Shown piece by piece: positions 1 through 7,770 of a DNA stretch of 64,000 bases. Origin of the DNA: Streptomyces sp. GQFP. Lineage in GTDB: Bacteria > Actinomycetota > Actinomycetes > Streptomycetales > Streptomycetaceae. Position 1 is the first letter of the stretch. Each line of letters opens with the position of its first letter. Both the position numbers and the translations under genes were made by a program. Location: the NCBI RefSeq assembly GCF_021545335.1, contig NZ_CP089312.1:5208001-5272000 (forward strand), in the 5' to 3' direction. Below the pieces are notes generated by a model. It had not been told where the DNA came from. It was given only the letters and a program-made list of their open reading frames with translations, and searched no databases.

Positions 1-512
1 CCGGCGTACGGGACGGCGTCGGCAGGGCAGTCGACGAACTCGACGTCACCATCCGGGAGATCCGCACCGCGATCTTCGCCCTCCAGGACGATCCCGGCGA
101 GGTCCCGTCCGAGCTGTCCACGCGGGTGGAGCGGGAGATCCACATGGCGTCCGTGGCGCTCGGCTTCAAGCCCTCGCTCCGGGTGGCAGGACCGGTCGAC
201 ACCGCCGTCGGCGAGCTGACCGGCAAGAACCTCGTCGCCGCCCTGCGCGAAGGGCTGTCCAACGCCTTCCGCCATGCCGGGGCGTCCCGGATCGACGTCG
301 TGGTCGACGCGAACGTCACCCTGCCAGACGGCCGGCCCGGCGTACGGCTGACCGTCGCCGACGACGGGGTCGGCATCCCCGAGGGCGGTCGGCGCAGCGG
401 CCTCAGGAACCTGCGACGGCGTGCCGAGTCGCTGGGCGGCGACAGTCGGCACGGCCCGGGCACTGGTCCGGACGGCGGCGGTACGACGGTCGTGTGGCAG
501 GCGCCGTACTGA
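1..512 (+). CDS. Sensor histidine kinase, C-terminal part (cut by window edge)
   Basis: The reading frame is already open at the window edge (first full codon at base 3), so only the last 169 or so residues are present. The visible part starts in the helical dimerisation region of HisKA_3-type kinases (V-D-E-L-D-V-T-I-R-E-I-R, then A-I-F-A-L-Q) and runs into a HATPase domain. The N box is REGLSNAFRHA and the G1 box is DDGVGIP, followed by GLRNLRRRAESLGG, typical of NarL/DevS-type kinases that pair with LuxR-type response regulators. The phospho-acceptor His and any sensor domain lie upstream of the window. DevS-like GAF kinases have this kind of C-terminus, but I cannot see the sensor, so the stimulus is unknown. 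Confidence 0.9.
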   Translation, partial: GVRDGVGRAVDELDVTIREIRTAIFALQDDPGEVPSELSTRVEREIHMASVALGFKPSLRVAGPVDTAVGELTGKNLVAALREGLSNAFRHAGASRIDVVVDANVTLPDGRPGVRLTVADDGVGIPEGGRRSGLRNLRRRAESLGGDSRHGPGTGPDGGGTTVVWQAPY

Positions 513-614
513 GGCTGCCGCGGACCTCGTTGCTGAGCCGTTCGTGGCAACGGGTCCCCCAGGCGTACGACTTGAACAGGCACCCCGCCCGGTTTGCGGT
601 ACACGATCGCTGAC

Positions 615-1676
615 ATGGGCTCACGTCGCCGTCATCCACTGCTCGTTCCGGTTCTTCTGTGCGCGTTCGTGGTCCTGGCCGCCCGGCCCACGGACGCCTC
701 GGGCGAAGGCACCGACCCCGACTCCGCCACCGACTCGGGTCTCAGCGCCGAGGTGACCCGGCTGTACGCGGATGCCGCCGTGGTGACGCAGCAGTACGAG
801 GCCGGACGGCGCGAGGCCGAGGCGGAGGGAGCAAAAGCCAGGCGGTTCGAGGAACTCCTCGTCCGTGAACGGCGTGACATCGCCGTCCTGCACGAGGACC
901 TGGGCCGGATCGCACGCGGCCAGTACCGCAGCGGCGGCGGTCTGCCGCTCACCGCGCAGATGCTGCTCGCGGACAGCCCCGAGGAGCTGATGCGCGGTCA
1001 GCGGGCCGTGTGGCAGGCCGATCTCGCCGTCAACAACGCGATCGACAAGAGCCGGCGCGCGGAGGCCCGGCTCGCCGCCGACGAGGCGAAGGCGGCGGCC
1101 CACTGGCAGAAACTGGAGCGGCGCAACGGCGAGATCGCCAAGCTGAAGCGGATCATCGAGGACAAGCTCGAAGAGGCACGCTGGACGCTGCAGGGCCGCG
1201 CCGACGCCTCGGTCGCGGCGGGCTCCTGCCGGGGCGCCGTCCGGCTCGACCAGCCGGACCCCGGGACCATGCCGGAGTACGTCACGCCCGTGGAGACGTA
1301 CGAGCTGTCCGCGAGTTTCGGCAGCGGCGGCGACCGCTGGGCCAACGGGCACACCGGGCAGGACTTCGCGGTACCGATCGGCACTCCGGTGCGGGCGGTC
1401 GGCGCGGGCACGGTGGTGTCGGTGTCGTGCGGGGGCGCCTTCGGCATCGAGATCGTGATCGAGCACCCCGGCGGCTACTACACGCAGTACGCGCACCTCG
1501 CCGCCGTCACCGTCGACCAGGGCCAGCGAGTGACCCCGGGCCAGTGGATCGGCCAGACCGGCACGACCGGCAACTCGACCGGCCCGCACCTGCACTTCGA
1601 GGTACGCGTCACCCCGGAACTGGGGTCGGGGGTGGACCCGGCGGCGTGGCTCTCGGCGCGCGGGGTGCAGTTGTAG
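615..1676 (+). CDS. Secreted M23-family peptidoglycan endopeptidase with coiled-coil region
   Basis: A protein of 353 residues. I start it at ATG 615 because M-G-S-R-R-R-H-P begins a normal signal peptide (basic n-region, then L-L-V-P-V-L-L-C-A-F-V-V-L-A-A); a TTG at 594 in the same frame would put seven unnatural residues in front. After the signal comes an alanine/glutamate/arginine-rich helical stretch (about residues 45-190) like the coiled coils of EnvC/NlpD-type proteins. The C-terminus (about 235-345) is a LytM/M23 zinc peptidase: HTGQDF carries the first His and Asp ligands and HLHFE carries the last His. It probably cleaves peptidoglycan cross-links, or activates another hydrolase, outside the membrane. 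It converges with the HAD gene over a shared terminator. Confidence 0.92.
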   Translation: MGSRRRHPLLVPVLLCAFVVLAARPTDASGEGTDPDSATDSGLSAEVTRLYADAAVVTQQYEAGRREAEAEGAKARRFEELLVRERRDIAVLHEDLGRIARGQYRSGGGLPLTAQMLLADSPEELMRGQRAVWQADLAVNNAIDKSRRAEARLAADEAKAAAHWQKLERRNGEIAKLKRIIEDKLEEARWTLQGRADASVAAGSCRGAVRLDQPDPGTMPEYVTPVETYELSASFGSGGDRWANGHTGQDFAVPIGTPVRAVGAGTVVSVSCGGAFGIEIVIEHPGGYYTQYAHLAAVTVDQGQRVTPGQWIGQTGTTGNSTGPHLHFEVRVTPELGSGVDPAAWLSARGVQL

Positions 1677-1686
1677 GAGGTGGGCG

Positions 1687-1738
1687 GGGCGCCGGTAAGG
1701 GGCATGCGCCCTATGACAGACGCCCCTTACCGGCGCCC
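1687..1738. terminator. Bidirectional terminator between convergent genes
   Basis: A 17-bp perfect inverted repeat (arms 1687-1703 and 1722-1738, loop of 18) lies between the stop of the M23 peptidase and the stop of the HAD gene on the other strand. No U-tract follows, as is common in Streptomyces. Confidence 0.8.
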
Positions 1739-1751
1739 GTACAGCCGTCCC

Positions 1752-2621
1752 TCAGCCGCGTTCCGCGAGCAGCCGCTCGATCACGATGGCGACCCCGTCC
1801 TCGTTGTTCGGCGCCGTATGCCCGGAAGCCGCCGCGAGGACGTCGGGGTGCGCGTTGCCCATCGCGTACGAGCGGCCCGCCCAGGTGAGCATCTCGACGT
1901 CGTTCGGCATGTCCCCGAAGGCGACGACCTCCTCGGCCGAGATGCCCCGCTCCGCGCAGGACAGGGCCAGTGTGCTCGCCTTGGAGACACCGGGGCCGCT
2001 GATCTCCAGCAGGGCGCTGGGGCTGGACCGGGTGACGGTGGCCCGGTCGCCGATCGCCAGCCGGGCGGTGGTGAGGAAGGCGTCGGGGTCGATCGTGCGG
2101 TGGTAGGCGAGGATCTTCAGCACGGGCTCACCGTCGCTCGGCCCGCCCGGGGCCAGCAGCTTCTCGGCGGGCGCCCGATTGTCCGGCAGCTCCATGTGCA
2201 GCTTCGGATACTCCGGTTCCTGGTGAAAGCCGTACGTCTGCTCCACGGCGTACACGGTCCCCGGCGCGGCATCGCGCAGCAGGCGTACGGCGTCCAGCGC
2301 GTTGTCCCTGGCCAGCTCCCGCACCTTCACGAAGCGGTGGGCGCCGGGGCCGCCGTGCAGGTCGACCACGGCGGCGCCGTTGCCGCAGATCGCCAGACCG
2401 TGGCCGTGGACGTGCTCGCTGACGACGTCCATCCAGCGGGCCGGGCGGCCCGTGACGAAGAAGACCTCGACGCCCGCTGCCTCGGCGGCGGCCAGAGCGG
2501 CGACCGTGCGCGGGGAGACCGACTTGTCGTCGCGCAGCAGAGTGCCGTCGAGGTCGGTGGCGATCAGCCGGATCGGGACGGTGGCGGCGGGGCTCTCGGG
2601 CTCTCGGGTCGCTGAGGTCAC
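1752..2621 (-). CDS. HAD-superfamily (Cof-type) sugar-phosphate/nucleotide phosphatase
   Basis: A protein of 289 residues. The start is taken as GTG 2621 (V-T-S-A-T-R-E-P); the frame is open further upstream but without coding character. Motif I is DLDGTLLRDD, with the nucleophilic Asp and the acid/base Asp. Motif II is FVTGRP and the motif III/IV region is FGDMPNDVEML. The 100-200 region between them fits a C2 cap as in the Cof/YbiV subfamily. These enzymes dephosphorylate small cytoplasmic metabolites with broad specificity, so the substrate cannot be named. A second Cof-type protein is encoded at 11922-12734, with the same start V-T-S-A and the same GDMPND motif, so the two are probably paralogues. 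Confidence 0.9.
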   Translation of the reverse strand: MTSATREPESPAATVPIRLIATDLDGTLLRDDKSVSPRTVAALAAAEAAGVEVFFVTGRPARWMDVVSEHVHGHGLAICGNGAAVVDLHGGPGAHRFVKVRELARDNALDAVRLLRDAAPGTVYAVEQTYGFHQEPEYPKLHMELPDNRAPAEKLLAPGGPSDGEPVLKILAYHRTIDPDAFLTTARLAIGDRATVTRSSPSALLEISGPGVSKASTLALSCAERGISAEEVVAFGDMPNDVEMLTWAGRSYAMGNAHPDVLAAASGHTAPNNEDGVAIVIERLLAERG

Positions 2622-2695
2622 CCGGCCATTCTCGCGTATGGGCGCACGGCCGTGCGGGAGCCCGCACAGGTGAGTGGGCCCGGACTGGCGCCGGG

Positions 2696-3613
2696 TCAGC
2701 CCAGCTGCGCCAGCGCCTCCGTGGCGATGCGCTCGAAGACCTGCTGATCGGCCGCGAAGTCGGAGTCGGGGATGGGCCAGTGGATCACGATCTCGGTGAA
2801 ACCCAGCTCCTGGTGCCGGCCCGCGAAGTCGACGAACGCGTCCACGGACTCCAGCGGGCGGCCCCGGTCCGGGGTGAACCCGGTGAGCAGGATCCTGTCG
2901 AGCCCGTTCACGTCCCGGCCGATCGCGGCACACGCGTCGGCCAGCCGCTCGGCCTGGCCGCGCAGCGCCTGGACCGACTGCTCGGGCGTGCCGCTCTCGA
3001 ACAGCCGCGGGTCGCCGGTGGTCACCCACGCCTGCCCGTGCCGCGCCGCGAGGTCCAGCCCGCGCGGCCCGGTCGCGGCCACCGCGAAGGGCAGCCGGGG
3101 GCGCTGCACACAGCCCGGGATGTTGCGCACCTCGTGCGCCGAGTAGTAGTCGCCCTGGTACGAGACGCCGTCCTTGCCGTCCTCGGTCAGCAGCTTGTCG
3201 AGCAGCGCGACGAACTCACCGAACCGGTCGGCACGCTCCCGGGGTGTCCACGGGTCCTGGCCCAGCGCGGTCGCGTCGAAGCTGGTGCCGCCCGCGCCGA
3301 CACCGAGGGTGATCCGGCCGTTCGCCACGTCGTCGAGGGAGATCAGGTCCTTGGCCAGCGTCACCGGGTGCCGGAAGTTCGGCGAGGTTACCAGGGTGCC
3401 CAGCCGCACCCGGTCGGTGACAGCGGCGGCGGCCGTGAGCGTGGGCACGGCACCGAACCACGGGCCGTCCCGGAAGGTGCGCCAGGACAGATGGTCGTAC
3501 GTGAACGCGGTGTGGAAACCGAGCTGCTCCGCACGCTGCCAGGCCGAACGGCCACCCTCGTGCCAGCGGCGGTAGGGCAGGATCACAGTGCTCAGACGCA
3601 GACTCGTACTCAT
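2696..3613 (-). CDS. LLM-class (luciferase-like, F420- or FMN-dependent) oxidoreductase
   Basis: A protein of 305 residues starting at ATG 3613. It is a bacterial luciferase-like TIM barrel: an early hydrophobic strand (L-R-L-S-T-V-I-L-P), the AEQLGF helix, YDHLSWR, then RLGTLVTSPNFRHP and the segment with V-G-A-G-G-T-S-F-D. These are usual in actinobacterial F420-dependent oxidoreductases. The substrate is not evident. The gene lies 74 bp downstream of the nearest HAD start on the same strand, so the two could be co-transcribed. A parS site sits 24 bp upstream of the start codon, so promoter elements and ParB binding must share that short stretch. Confidence 0.88.
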   Translation of the reverse strand: MSTSLRLSTVILPYRRWHEGGRSAWQRAEQLGFHTAFTYDHLSWRTFRDGPWFGAVPTLTAAAAVTDRVRLGTLVTSPNFRHPVTLAKDLISLDDVANGRITLGVGAGGTSFDATALGQDPWTPRERADRFGEFVALLDKLLTEDGKDGVSYQGDYYSAHEVRNIPGCVQRPRLPFAVAATGPRGLDLAARHGQAWVTTGDPRLFESGTPEQSVQALRGQAERLADACAAIGRDVNGLDRILLTGFTPDRGRPLESVDAFVDFAGRHQELGFTEIVIHWPIPDSDFAADQQVFERIATEALAQLG

Positions 3614-3637
3614 GGATCAGAGCCTAGGCGCCGTTCA

Positions 3638-3653
3638 TGTTTCACGTGAAACA
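3638..3653. other. parS: parS centromere site (ParB binding)
   Basis: The perfect 16-bp palindrome TGTTTCACGTGAAACA lies in the 62-bp gap between two minus-strand genes. This is the known Streptomyces/Bacillus-type parS core bound by ParB. Two more perfect copies occur in the window (16587-16602 and 41411-41426). Streptomyces parS sites are known to be clustered around oriC. Confidence 0.93.
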
Positions 3654-3675
3654 GTCGCCGAGCGCCCCCGGGCGG

Positions 3676-4122
3676 TCACCGGACGCGAGCGCTGAGCCAC
3701 GGGCTGAGGCCGAGCAGCGGGATGTACTCCTTGTAGGTGCGGTCGCCGGGCAGCGGTACCACCAGGTGGTGGGCGGGCAGGAAGCGGCGGGCCGTGACGA
3801 ACGCCAGGCCGTCGTAGACCGAGCGGAGGAAGGCGCGGACGTCGTCGCGCGGGATGTCGGGGCACTCGACGCCCTCGACCGTGATCATCGCGTCGTCGTC
3901 GGGGAAGAGGCGGACGGTCACCCGGGGGACTCCGCCGAACTCGGCGAAGGCCTCGTGCGGGAGCGAGCCGTCCGGGTCCGTGGTGACGCCGATACCCGCG
4001 GCCGTGCGGCGGGAGGTCTGGTCGGCGCCGATGTCGTGGCTGACCTCGATCTCACGGGCGTACTCGGCGGCGAGGGCGCGCAGGGCGGTGACGGCGGCCT
4101 CGGTGGTGGGCAGGTGGTCCAT
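3676..4122 (-). CDS. Conserved hypothetical protein, 148 aa
   Basis: I do not recognise a named family. The protein starts at ATG 4122 and has no signal peptide or membrane segment. It is acidic in its first half (many D/E between residues 20 and 90) and reads as a small alpha/beta fold: a helix T-T-E-A-A-V-T-A-L-R-A-L-A-A-E-Y, strands around V-T-V-R-L-F-P and A-M-I-T-V-E-G, and a helix D-D-V-R-A-F-L-R-S-V-Y. The C-terminus contains L-P-G-D-R-T-Y-K-E-Y-I-P. Codon use and GC3 are those of a real gene, and it sits tightly between kptA and the parS/LLM gene on the same strand. Confidence 0.8.
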   Translation of the reverse strand: MDHLPTTEAAVTALRALAAEYAREIEVSHDIGADQTSRRTAAGIGVTTDPDGSLPHEAFAEFGGVPRVTVRLFPDDDAMITVEGVECPDIPRDDVRAFLRSVYDGLAFVTARRFLPAHHLVVPLPGDRTYKEYIPLLGLSPWLSARVR

Positions 4123-4156
4123 GCCTCGATCATGCCGGTGCTTGTGCCGTACGGGG

Positions 4157-4735
4157 TCAGCGCGGGCCGGGAAAGCGCAGATAGCGCGGCGGCACGGCCT
4201 CCGTGAGCCATACGCCGTTCGCGCTGACGTGGAAGGTGTGGCCGTCGCGGTGCATGGCGGCCGAGTCGACCGAGAGCACGACGGGCCGGCCTCGGCGGGC
4301 GCCTACCCGGGTCGCGGTCTCGCGGTCGGGTGAGAGGTGCACGGCGTGGCGGTTCATGGGTCGCAGGCCCTCGGTGCGGATCGCGTCCAGGAAGCGGTCC
4401 ACCGTGCCGTGGTAGAGGTACGGGGGCGGGGTCGCCGGGGGCAGGCCGAGGTTGACCTCGACGCTGTGGCCCTGGCTGGCGCGGATCCGGGTGCCGTCGA
4501 CCGCGAAGCGCTTCTTGTCGTTGGCGGCGACCACATGGTCCAGTTCGGCCCGCGTGAACCGGAAGTTGTGGGCGGCGCACGCGGCGATCAGCTTGTCGAT
4601 CTCGACCCAGCCGGCCTCGTCGAGCGTGAGCCCGATCCGCTCCGGCTGGTGCCGCAGATGCTTGGACAGGTACTTCGACACCTTCACGGTGCGTCTTTCA
4701 TCCATCTCGTTCTTGGTCGTCCTGTTTTCGTTCAT
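4157..4735 (-). CDS. kptA: RNA 2'-phosphotransferase (Tpt1/KptA family)
   Basis: A protein of 192 residues. Tpt1/KptA enzymes move a 2'-phosphate from RNA to NAD+, giving ADP-ribose 1'',2''-cyclic phosphate; the physiological substrate in bacteria is unknown because bacteria lack the matching tRNA splicing. Family signatures are present in order: SKYLSKHLRHQPE (catalytic Arg-His pair), the winged-helix-like N-terminal lobe to about residue 95, YHGT, the R-P-M-N-R-H-A-V-H-L-S loop, and R-R-G-R-P-V-V-L. ATG 4735 gives ten extra residues over an internal ATG at 4705 (M-D-E-R-R); neither has a convincing ribosome binding site, so the start is open. Confidence 0.93.
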   Translation of the reverse strand: MNENRTTKNEMDERRTVKVSKYLSKHLRHQPERIGLTLDEAGWVEIDKLIAACAAHNFRFTRAELDHVVAANDKKRFAVDGTRIRASQGHSVEVNLGLPPATPPPYLYHGTVDRFLDAIRTEGLRPMNRHAVHLSPDRETATRVGARRGRPVVLSVDSAAMHRDGHTFHVSANGVWLTEAVPPRYLRFPGPR

Positions 4736-4790
4736 CCTGCAAGGGTGCCGGTGAGACCGTGATCACGCATTTGATTTTGGTCCGGAGGTT

Positions 4791-4844
4791 TGATCCACAG
4801 CCAAGTGCAGTTATCCACAGGGGGATTGGAGAAACTGTGGACAA
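4791..4844. other. Small cluster of DnaA-box-like sequences
   Basis: In the 120-bp gap between kptA and the hydrolase-SDR gene there are three boxes in 54 bp: TGATCCACA (4791-4799), TTATCCACA (4811-4819, perfect), and TTGTCCACA on the minus strand (4836-4844, the preferred Streptomyces box). No dnaA or dnaN gene is near, so this is not oriC. Confidence 0.6.
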
Positions 4845-4855
4845 CGGGCAGGCCG

Positions 4856-6610
4856 TCACAGTGGCGGGTCCACCCGGGCCACCGCCCTCAACGCCCCCGG
4901 CAGGAAACGGGACATGAGATGCGCGCCCCGGGCCTCCGGTGTCACCGGGGCGACCGCCTCGTTGCGGACCACCGCGCGCAGGATCGCCGAAGCGACCTTC
5001 TCCGGCGGGTAGTTGCGCAGCCCGTACAGCCGTGCCGTCCGCTTCTGCCGGCGGGCCTGTTCCTCGGCGTCGACTCCCGTGAAGCGCGCGGTCGTCGTGA
5101 TGTTCGTGTTGACGAAGCCGGGGCAGATCGCCGAGACACCGATGCCCTGGCCCGCCAGCTCCGCGCGCAGACACTCGCTGAGCATCAGCACCGCGGCCTT
5201 CGACGTGCTGTACGCGGGCAGCGCCTTGGAGGGCTGGTACGCGGCGGCCGACGCGATGTTCACGATGTGGCCGCCCTGCCCGCGCTCGGCCATCTGCTTC
5301 CCGAAGAGCCGGCAACCGTGGATCACACCCCACAGGTTGACGTCCAGGACCTTCTTCCAGTCCTCCGGGGTCGTGTCGAAGAAGGACCCGGAGAGCCCGA
5401 TCCCCGCGTTGTTCACCAGCACGTCCACGACGCCGTACTCGGTGGCGACCTTCTCGGCGAGCTTCTCCATCGCCTGCTCGTCCGTGACGTCGACGACCTC
5501 CGCCCAGGCCTCCGGGGCCCCGATCAGACGGGCCAACTCGGCCGTGCGGGCCGCGCTTTCGGCATCGCGGTCGACGGCGACCACACGCGCCCCCGACTCG
5601 GCGAACGCGAACGCCGTGGCCCGCCCGATGCCGCTGCCCGCCCCGGTGACCAGCACCAGCTGCCCGCCGAAACGCTGGGCGTACTTGCCCGTCGCCGTCT
5701 CCGGGAGCCGTCCGCCCTCGTTGGCGGTCACGAACTCCCCGATCCAGGCGGCCACTTGGTCGGGCCGAGTACGCGGGATCCAGTGCTTGGCGTCGAGCGT
5801 GCGGCGCACCAGCCGGGGAGCCCACCGCTCCAGCCCGTCGTACAGCCGCTCGGAGAGGAACGCGTCGCCCAGGGGCGTGATGAGCTGCACGGGCGCGTGT
5901 GCGTACGCGTCCGTGCGCGGCCTGCTCAGCCGGGACCGTACGTTGTCCCGGTACAGCCAGGCGCCGTTGGCCGCGTCCGAGGGCAGGGAGGCCGTCGGGT
6001 AGCCGTCCGACGGGACCTTCTCGACGCGGGCCAGCATCTTCGGCCAGCGCTTGCCGAGGGGGCCGCGCCAGGCGAGTTCGGGCAGTACGGGCGTGTGCAG
6101 CGCGTACACGTACCAGGACTTGCCGCCCTGGCTCAGGAGTTGGGCGACCGCGCGCGGGGTGGGCCGCTTCAGGCGCCCCTTCGTCCAGTGGCCCAGGTGG
6201 TCCAGGGACGGCCCGGACATCGACGTGAAGGACGCGATCCGGCCCTCGGTGCGCGCGACGGTGACGAACTCCCAGGACTGCACCGAACCCCAGTCGTGCC
6301 CCACCAGATGCACCGGCCGGTCCGGGCTCACCGCGTCCGCGACCGCCAGGAAGTCGTCGGTCAGTTTCTCGAGGGTGAAGCCGCCGCGCAGCGGACGCGG
6401 CGCCGTCGAACCGCCGTGGCCCCGCACGTCGTACAGCACGACATGGAAGCGGTCGGCGAGGCGCGCGGCGACCTCGGACCACACCTCCTTGGTGTCCGGA
6501 TAGCCGTGCACGAGGATCACCGTCGGGTCCCCCGGGTCGCCCAACTCGGCGACGCACAGCTCGATCCCGCCCGTCCGCACTCGGCGCTCACGCACCCCGT
6601 CGAGAGTCAC
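4856..6610 (-). CDS. Alpha/beta hydrolase - short-chain dehydrogenase fusion
   Basis: A protein of 584 residues from GTG 6610. Residues 1 to about 290 are an alpha/beta hydrolase of the epoxide-hydrolase/dehalogenase type: oxyanion region VHGYPDT (34-40), nucleophile elbow GHDWG (104-108, Asp nucleophile), and a late AKHWIP likely to hold the His. Residues 310-584 are a classical SDR: cofactor loop TGAGSGIG (322-329), NNAG (400-403), catalytic YSTSK (467-471). The SDR half plausibly oxidises or reduces an alcohol/ketone and the hydrolase half opens an epoxide, ester or halide bond of the same or a related compound. Fusions of this order are known in actinobacteria; the substrate is not known to me. 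Confidence 0.9.
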   Translation of the reverse strand: MTLDGVRERRVRTGGIELCVAELGDPGDPTVILVHGYPDTKEVWSEVAARLADRFHVVLYDVRGHGGSTAPRPLRGGFTLEKLTDDFLAVADAVSPDRPVHLVGHDWGSVQSWEFVTVARTEGRIASFTSMSGPSLDHLGHWTKGRLKRPTPRAVAQLLSQGGKSWYVYALHTPVLPELAWRGPLGKRWPKMLARVEKVPSDGYPTASLPSDAANGAWLYRDNVRSRLSRPRTDAYAHAPVQLITPLGDAFLSERLYDGLERWAPRLVRRTLDAKHWIPRTRPDQVAAWIGEFVTANEGGRLPETATGKYAQRFGGQLVLVTGAGSGIGRATAFAFAESGARVVAVDRDAESAARTAELARLIGAPEAWAEVVDVTDEQAMEKLAEKVATEYGVVDVLVNNAGIGLSGSFFDTTPEDWKKVLDVNLWGVIHGCRLFGKQMAERGQGGHIVNIASAAAYQPSKALPAYSTSKAAVLMLSECLRAELAGQGIGVSAICPGFVNTNITTTARFTGVDAEEQARRQKRTARLYGLRNYPPEKVASAILRAVVRNEAVAPVTPEARGAHLMSRFLPGALRAVARVDPPL

Positions 6611-6656
6611 TCGTCCTCCGTCCGGCGCTCACGCGCGTCCTCAAGGGTCACGACCG

Positions 6657-7499
6657 TCACTTCGCCTCCGCCCAGCGCCGCACATGCGGCAGATCGTCGT
6701 CCAGCCAGAACGCGCTCTCCCGCGGGTCCGCGGAGTCCGTGACGACCAGAATCTCCTCGAACTTCGCGCCCGTACCCCGGAATCCGAGATGCGGCTCGAC
6801 CGCCCACAGACCCGGCTGCGGCGGATGATCCGAGAAGCGGTACGGCGACCACAGGGGCGACCAGCCCTCACGGTGGCCGCGCAGCGCGTCGCCCGCCAGC
6901 CCCTTCAGGGACTGCGTGCCGAACCCGAAGAGCCGGGGTGACCAGGGCCGTTCCCGCACCCGGTCGACCTTGTGCGCGATCACCCCGAAGGGATACGCGC
7001 GATGCCGGTTGGCGTAACCCTGGCGGACCATGAGGCGGTCCACGTCCTCGTAGATCTCGCGCAGCGGGCGCCGCTCGCGCACCTCGCGCAGGATCAGCTC
7101 GCGGTGTGCCTCCAGGTCGGCCATCAGCCGGTCCTGCACCGGGTTGACGCCGAGCGAACCGGAGTAGCCGATGTCCGCAGCGAAACCCTTGTGCACCGGG
7201 GCCATGTCCAGGATGAACGGCATCCCTGGCTCCAGTCGGCGGCCGGTCGGGAAGAACTGCAGCGGGATACGGAAGTTCACGAACGCCGTGCGGTCCCCGA
7301 ACCAGGCGAAGGGCAGATGGAACCAGTCCCGCACACCCCGCTCGCGCAGCCACTCCCGCTGCATCCGGGCCGCCTCGCGCTCGGTGATCCCCGGTTCCAG
7401 GCGTGCCGCGACGGCCTCCGCGCACTCGTACGCCAGCCGCTGCACCCGCCTGAACCCGGCCAGTTCCGCGGCGAGTTCGTCTGTTTCCGCCGTCGCCAT
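6657..7499 (-). CDS. M24-family metallopeptidase/creatinase-like protein
   Basis: A protein of 280 residues from ATG 7499. It has the pita-bread fold layout: helix V-Q-R-L-A-Y-E-C-A-E-A-V-A-A-R-L-E-P-G-I-T-E, then F-I-L-D-M-A-P-V-H-K-G-F-A-A-D-I-G-Y carrying the two metal-binding Asp residues, and near the C-terminus VEPHLGFRG and KFEEILVVT carrying the two Glu ligands. The usual His ligand should come from the A-Y-P-F-G-V-I-A-H-K segment. It is shorter than prolidases because it lacks their N-terminal domain. It lies 46 bp downstream of nothing else on its strand and is followed at once by the hydrolase-SDR gene, so the two are likely an operon. The substrate is unknown. Confidence 0.85.
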   Translation of the reverse strand: MATAETDELAAELAGFRRVQRLAYECAEAVAARLEPGITEREAARMQREWLRERGVRDWFHLPFAWFGDRTAFVNFRIPLQFFPTGRRLEPGMPFILDMAPVHKGFAADIGYSGSLGVNPVQDRLMADLEAHRELILREVRERRPLREIYEDVDRLMVRQGYANRHRAYPFGVIAHKVDRVRERPWSPRLFGFGTQSLKGLAGDALRGHREGWSPLWSPYRFSDHPPQPGLWAVEPHLGFRGTGAKFEEILVVTDSADPRESAFWLDDDLPHVRRWAEAK

Positions 7500-7770
7500 C
7501 GCCCGCCGCCACCGTCCCCATCGACCGCGCTACCCGCCCGTAACCTGACCTCGCGAATCTGACACTTGTTAGAGCCCGCGTCAACAGTCGAACACCTGTC
7601 TGTGGATAGCCCGAGCCGACAACCCGACGACCTCCCCGGTGATGTGGAAACTCAGGGGCCGGTTGTTCGACCTCAGGGGGACCCCTACGGGCCCGTACGA
7701 CCAGAGATGGATGCCGAGACAGCTCTACGGGTTGACGACCGGTGTGGTGTACGCCACTACCGTCGACGAC

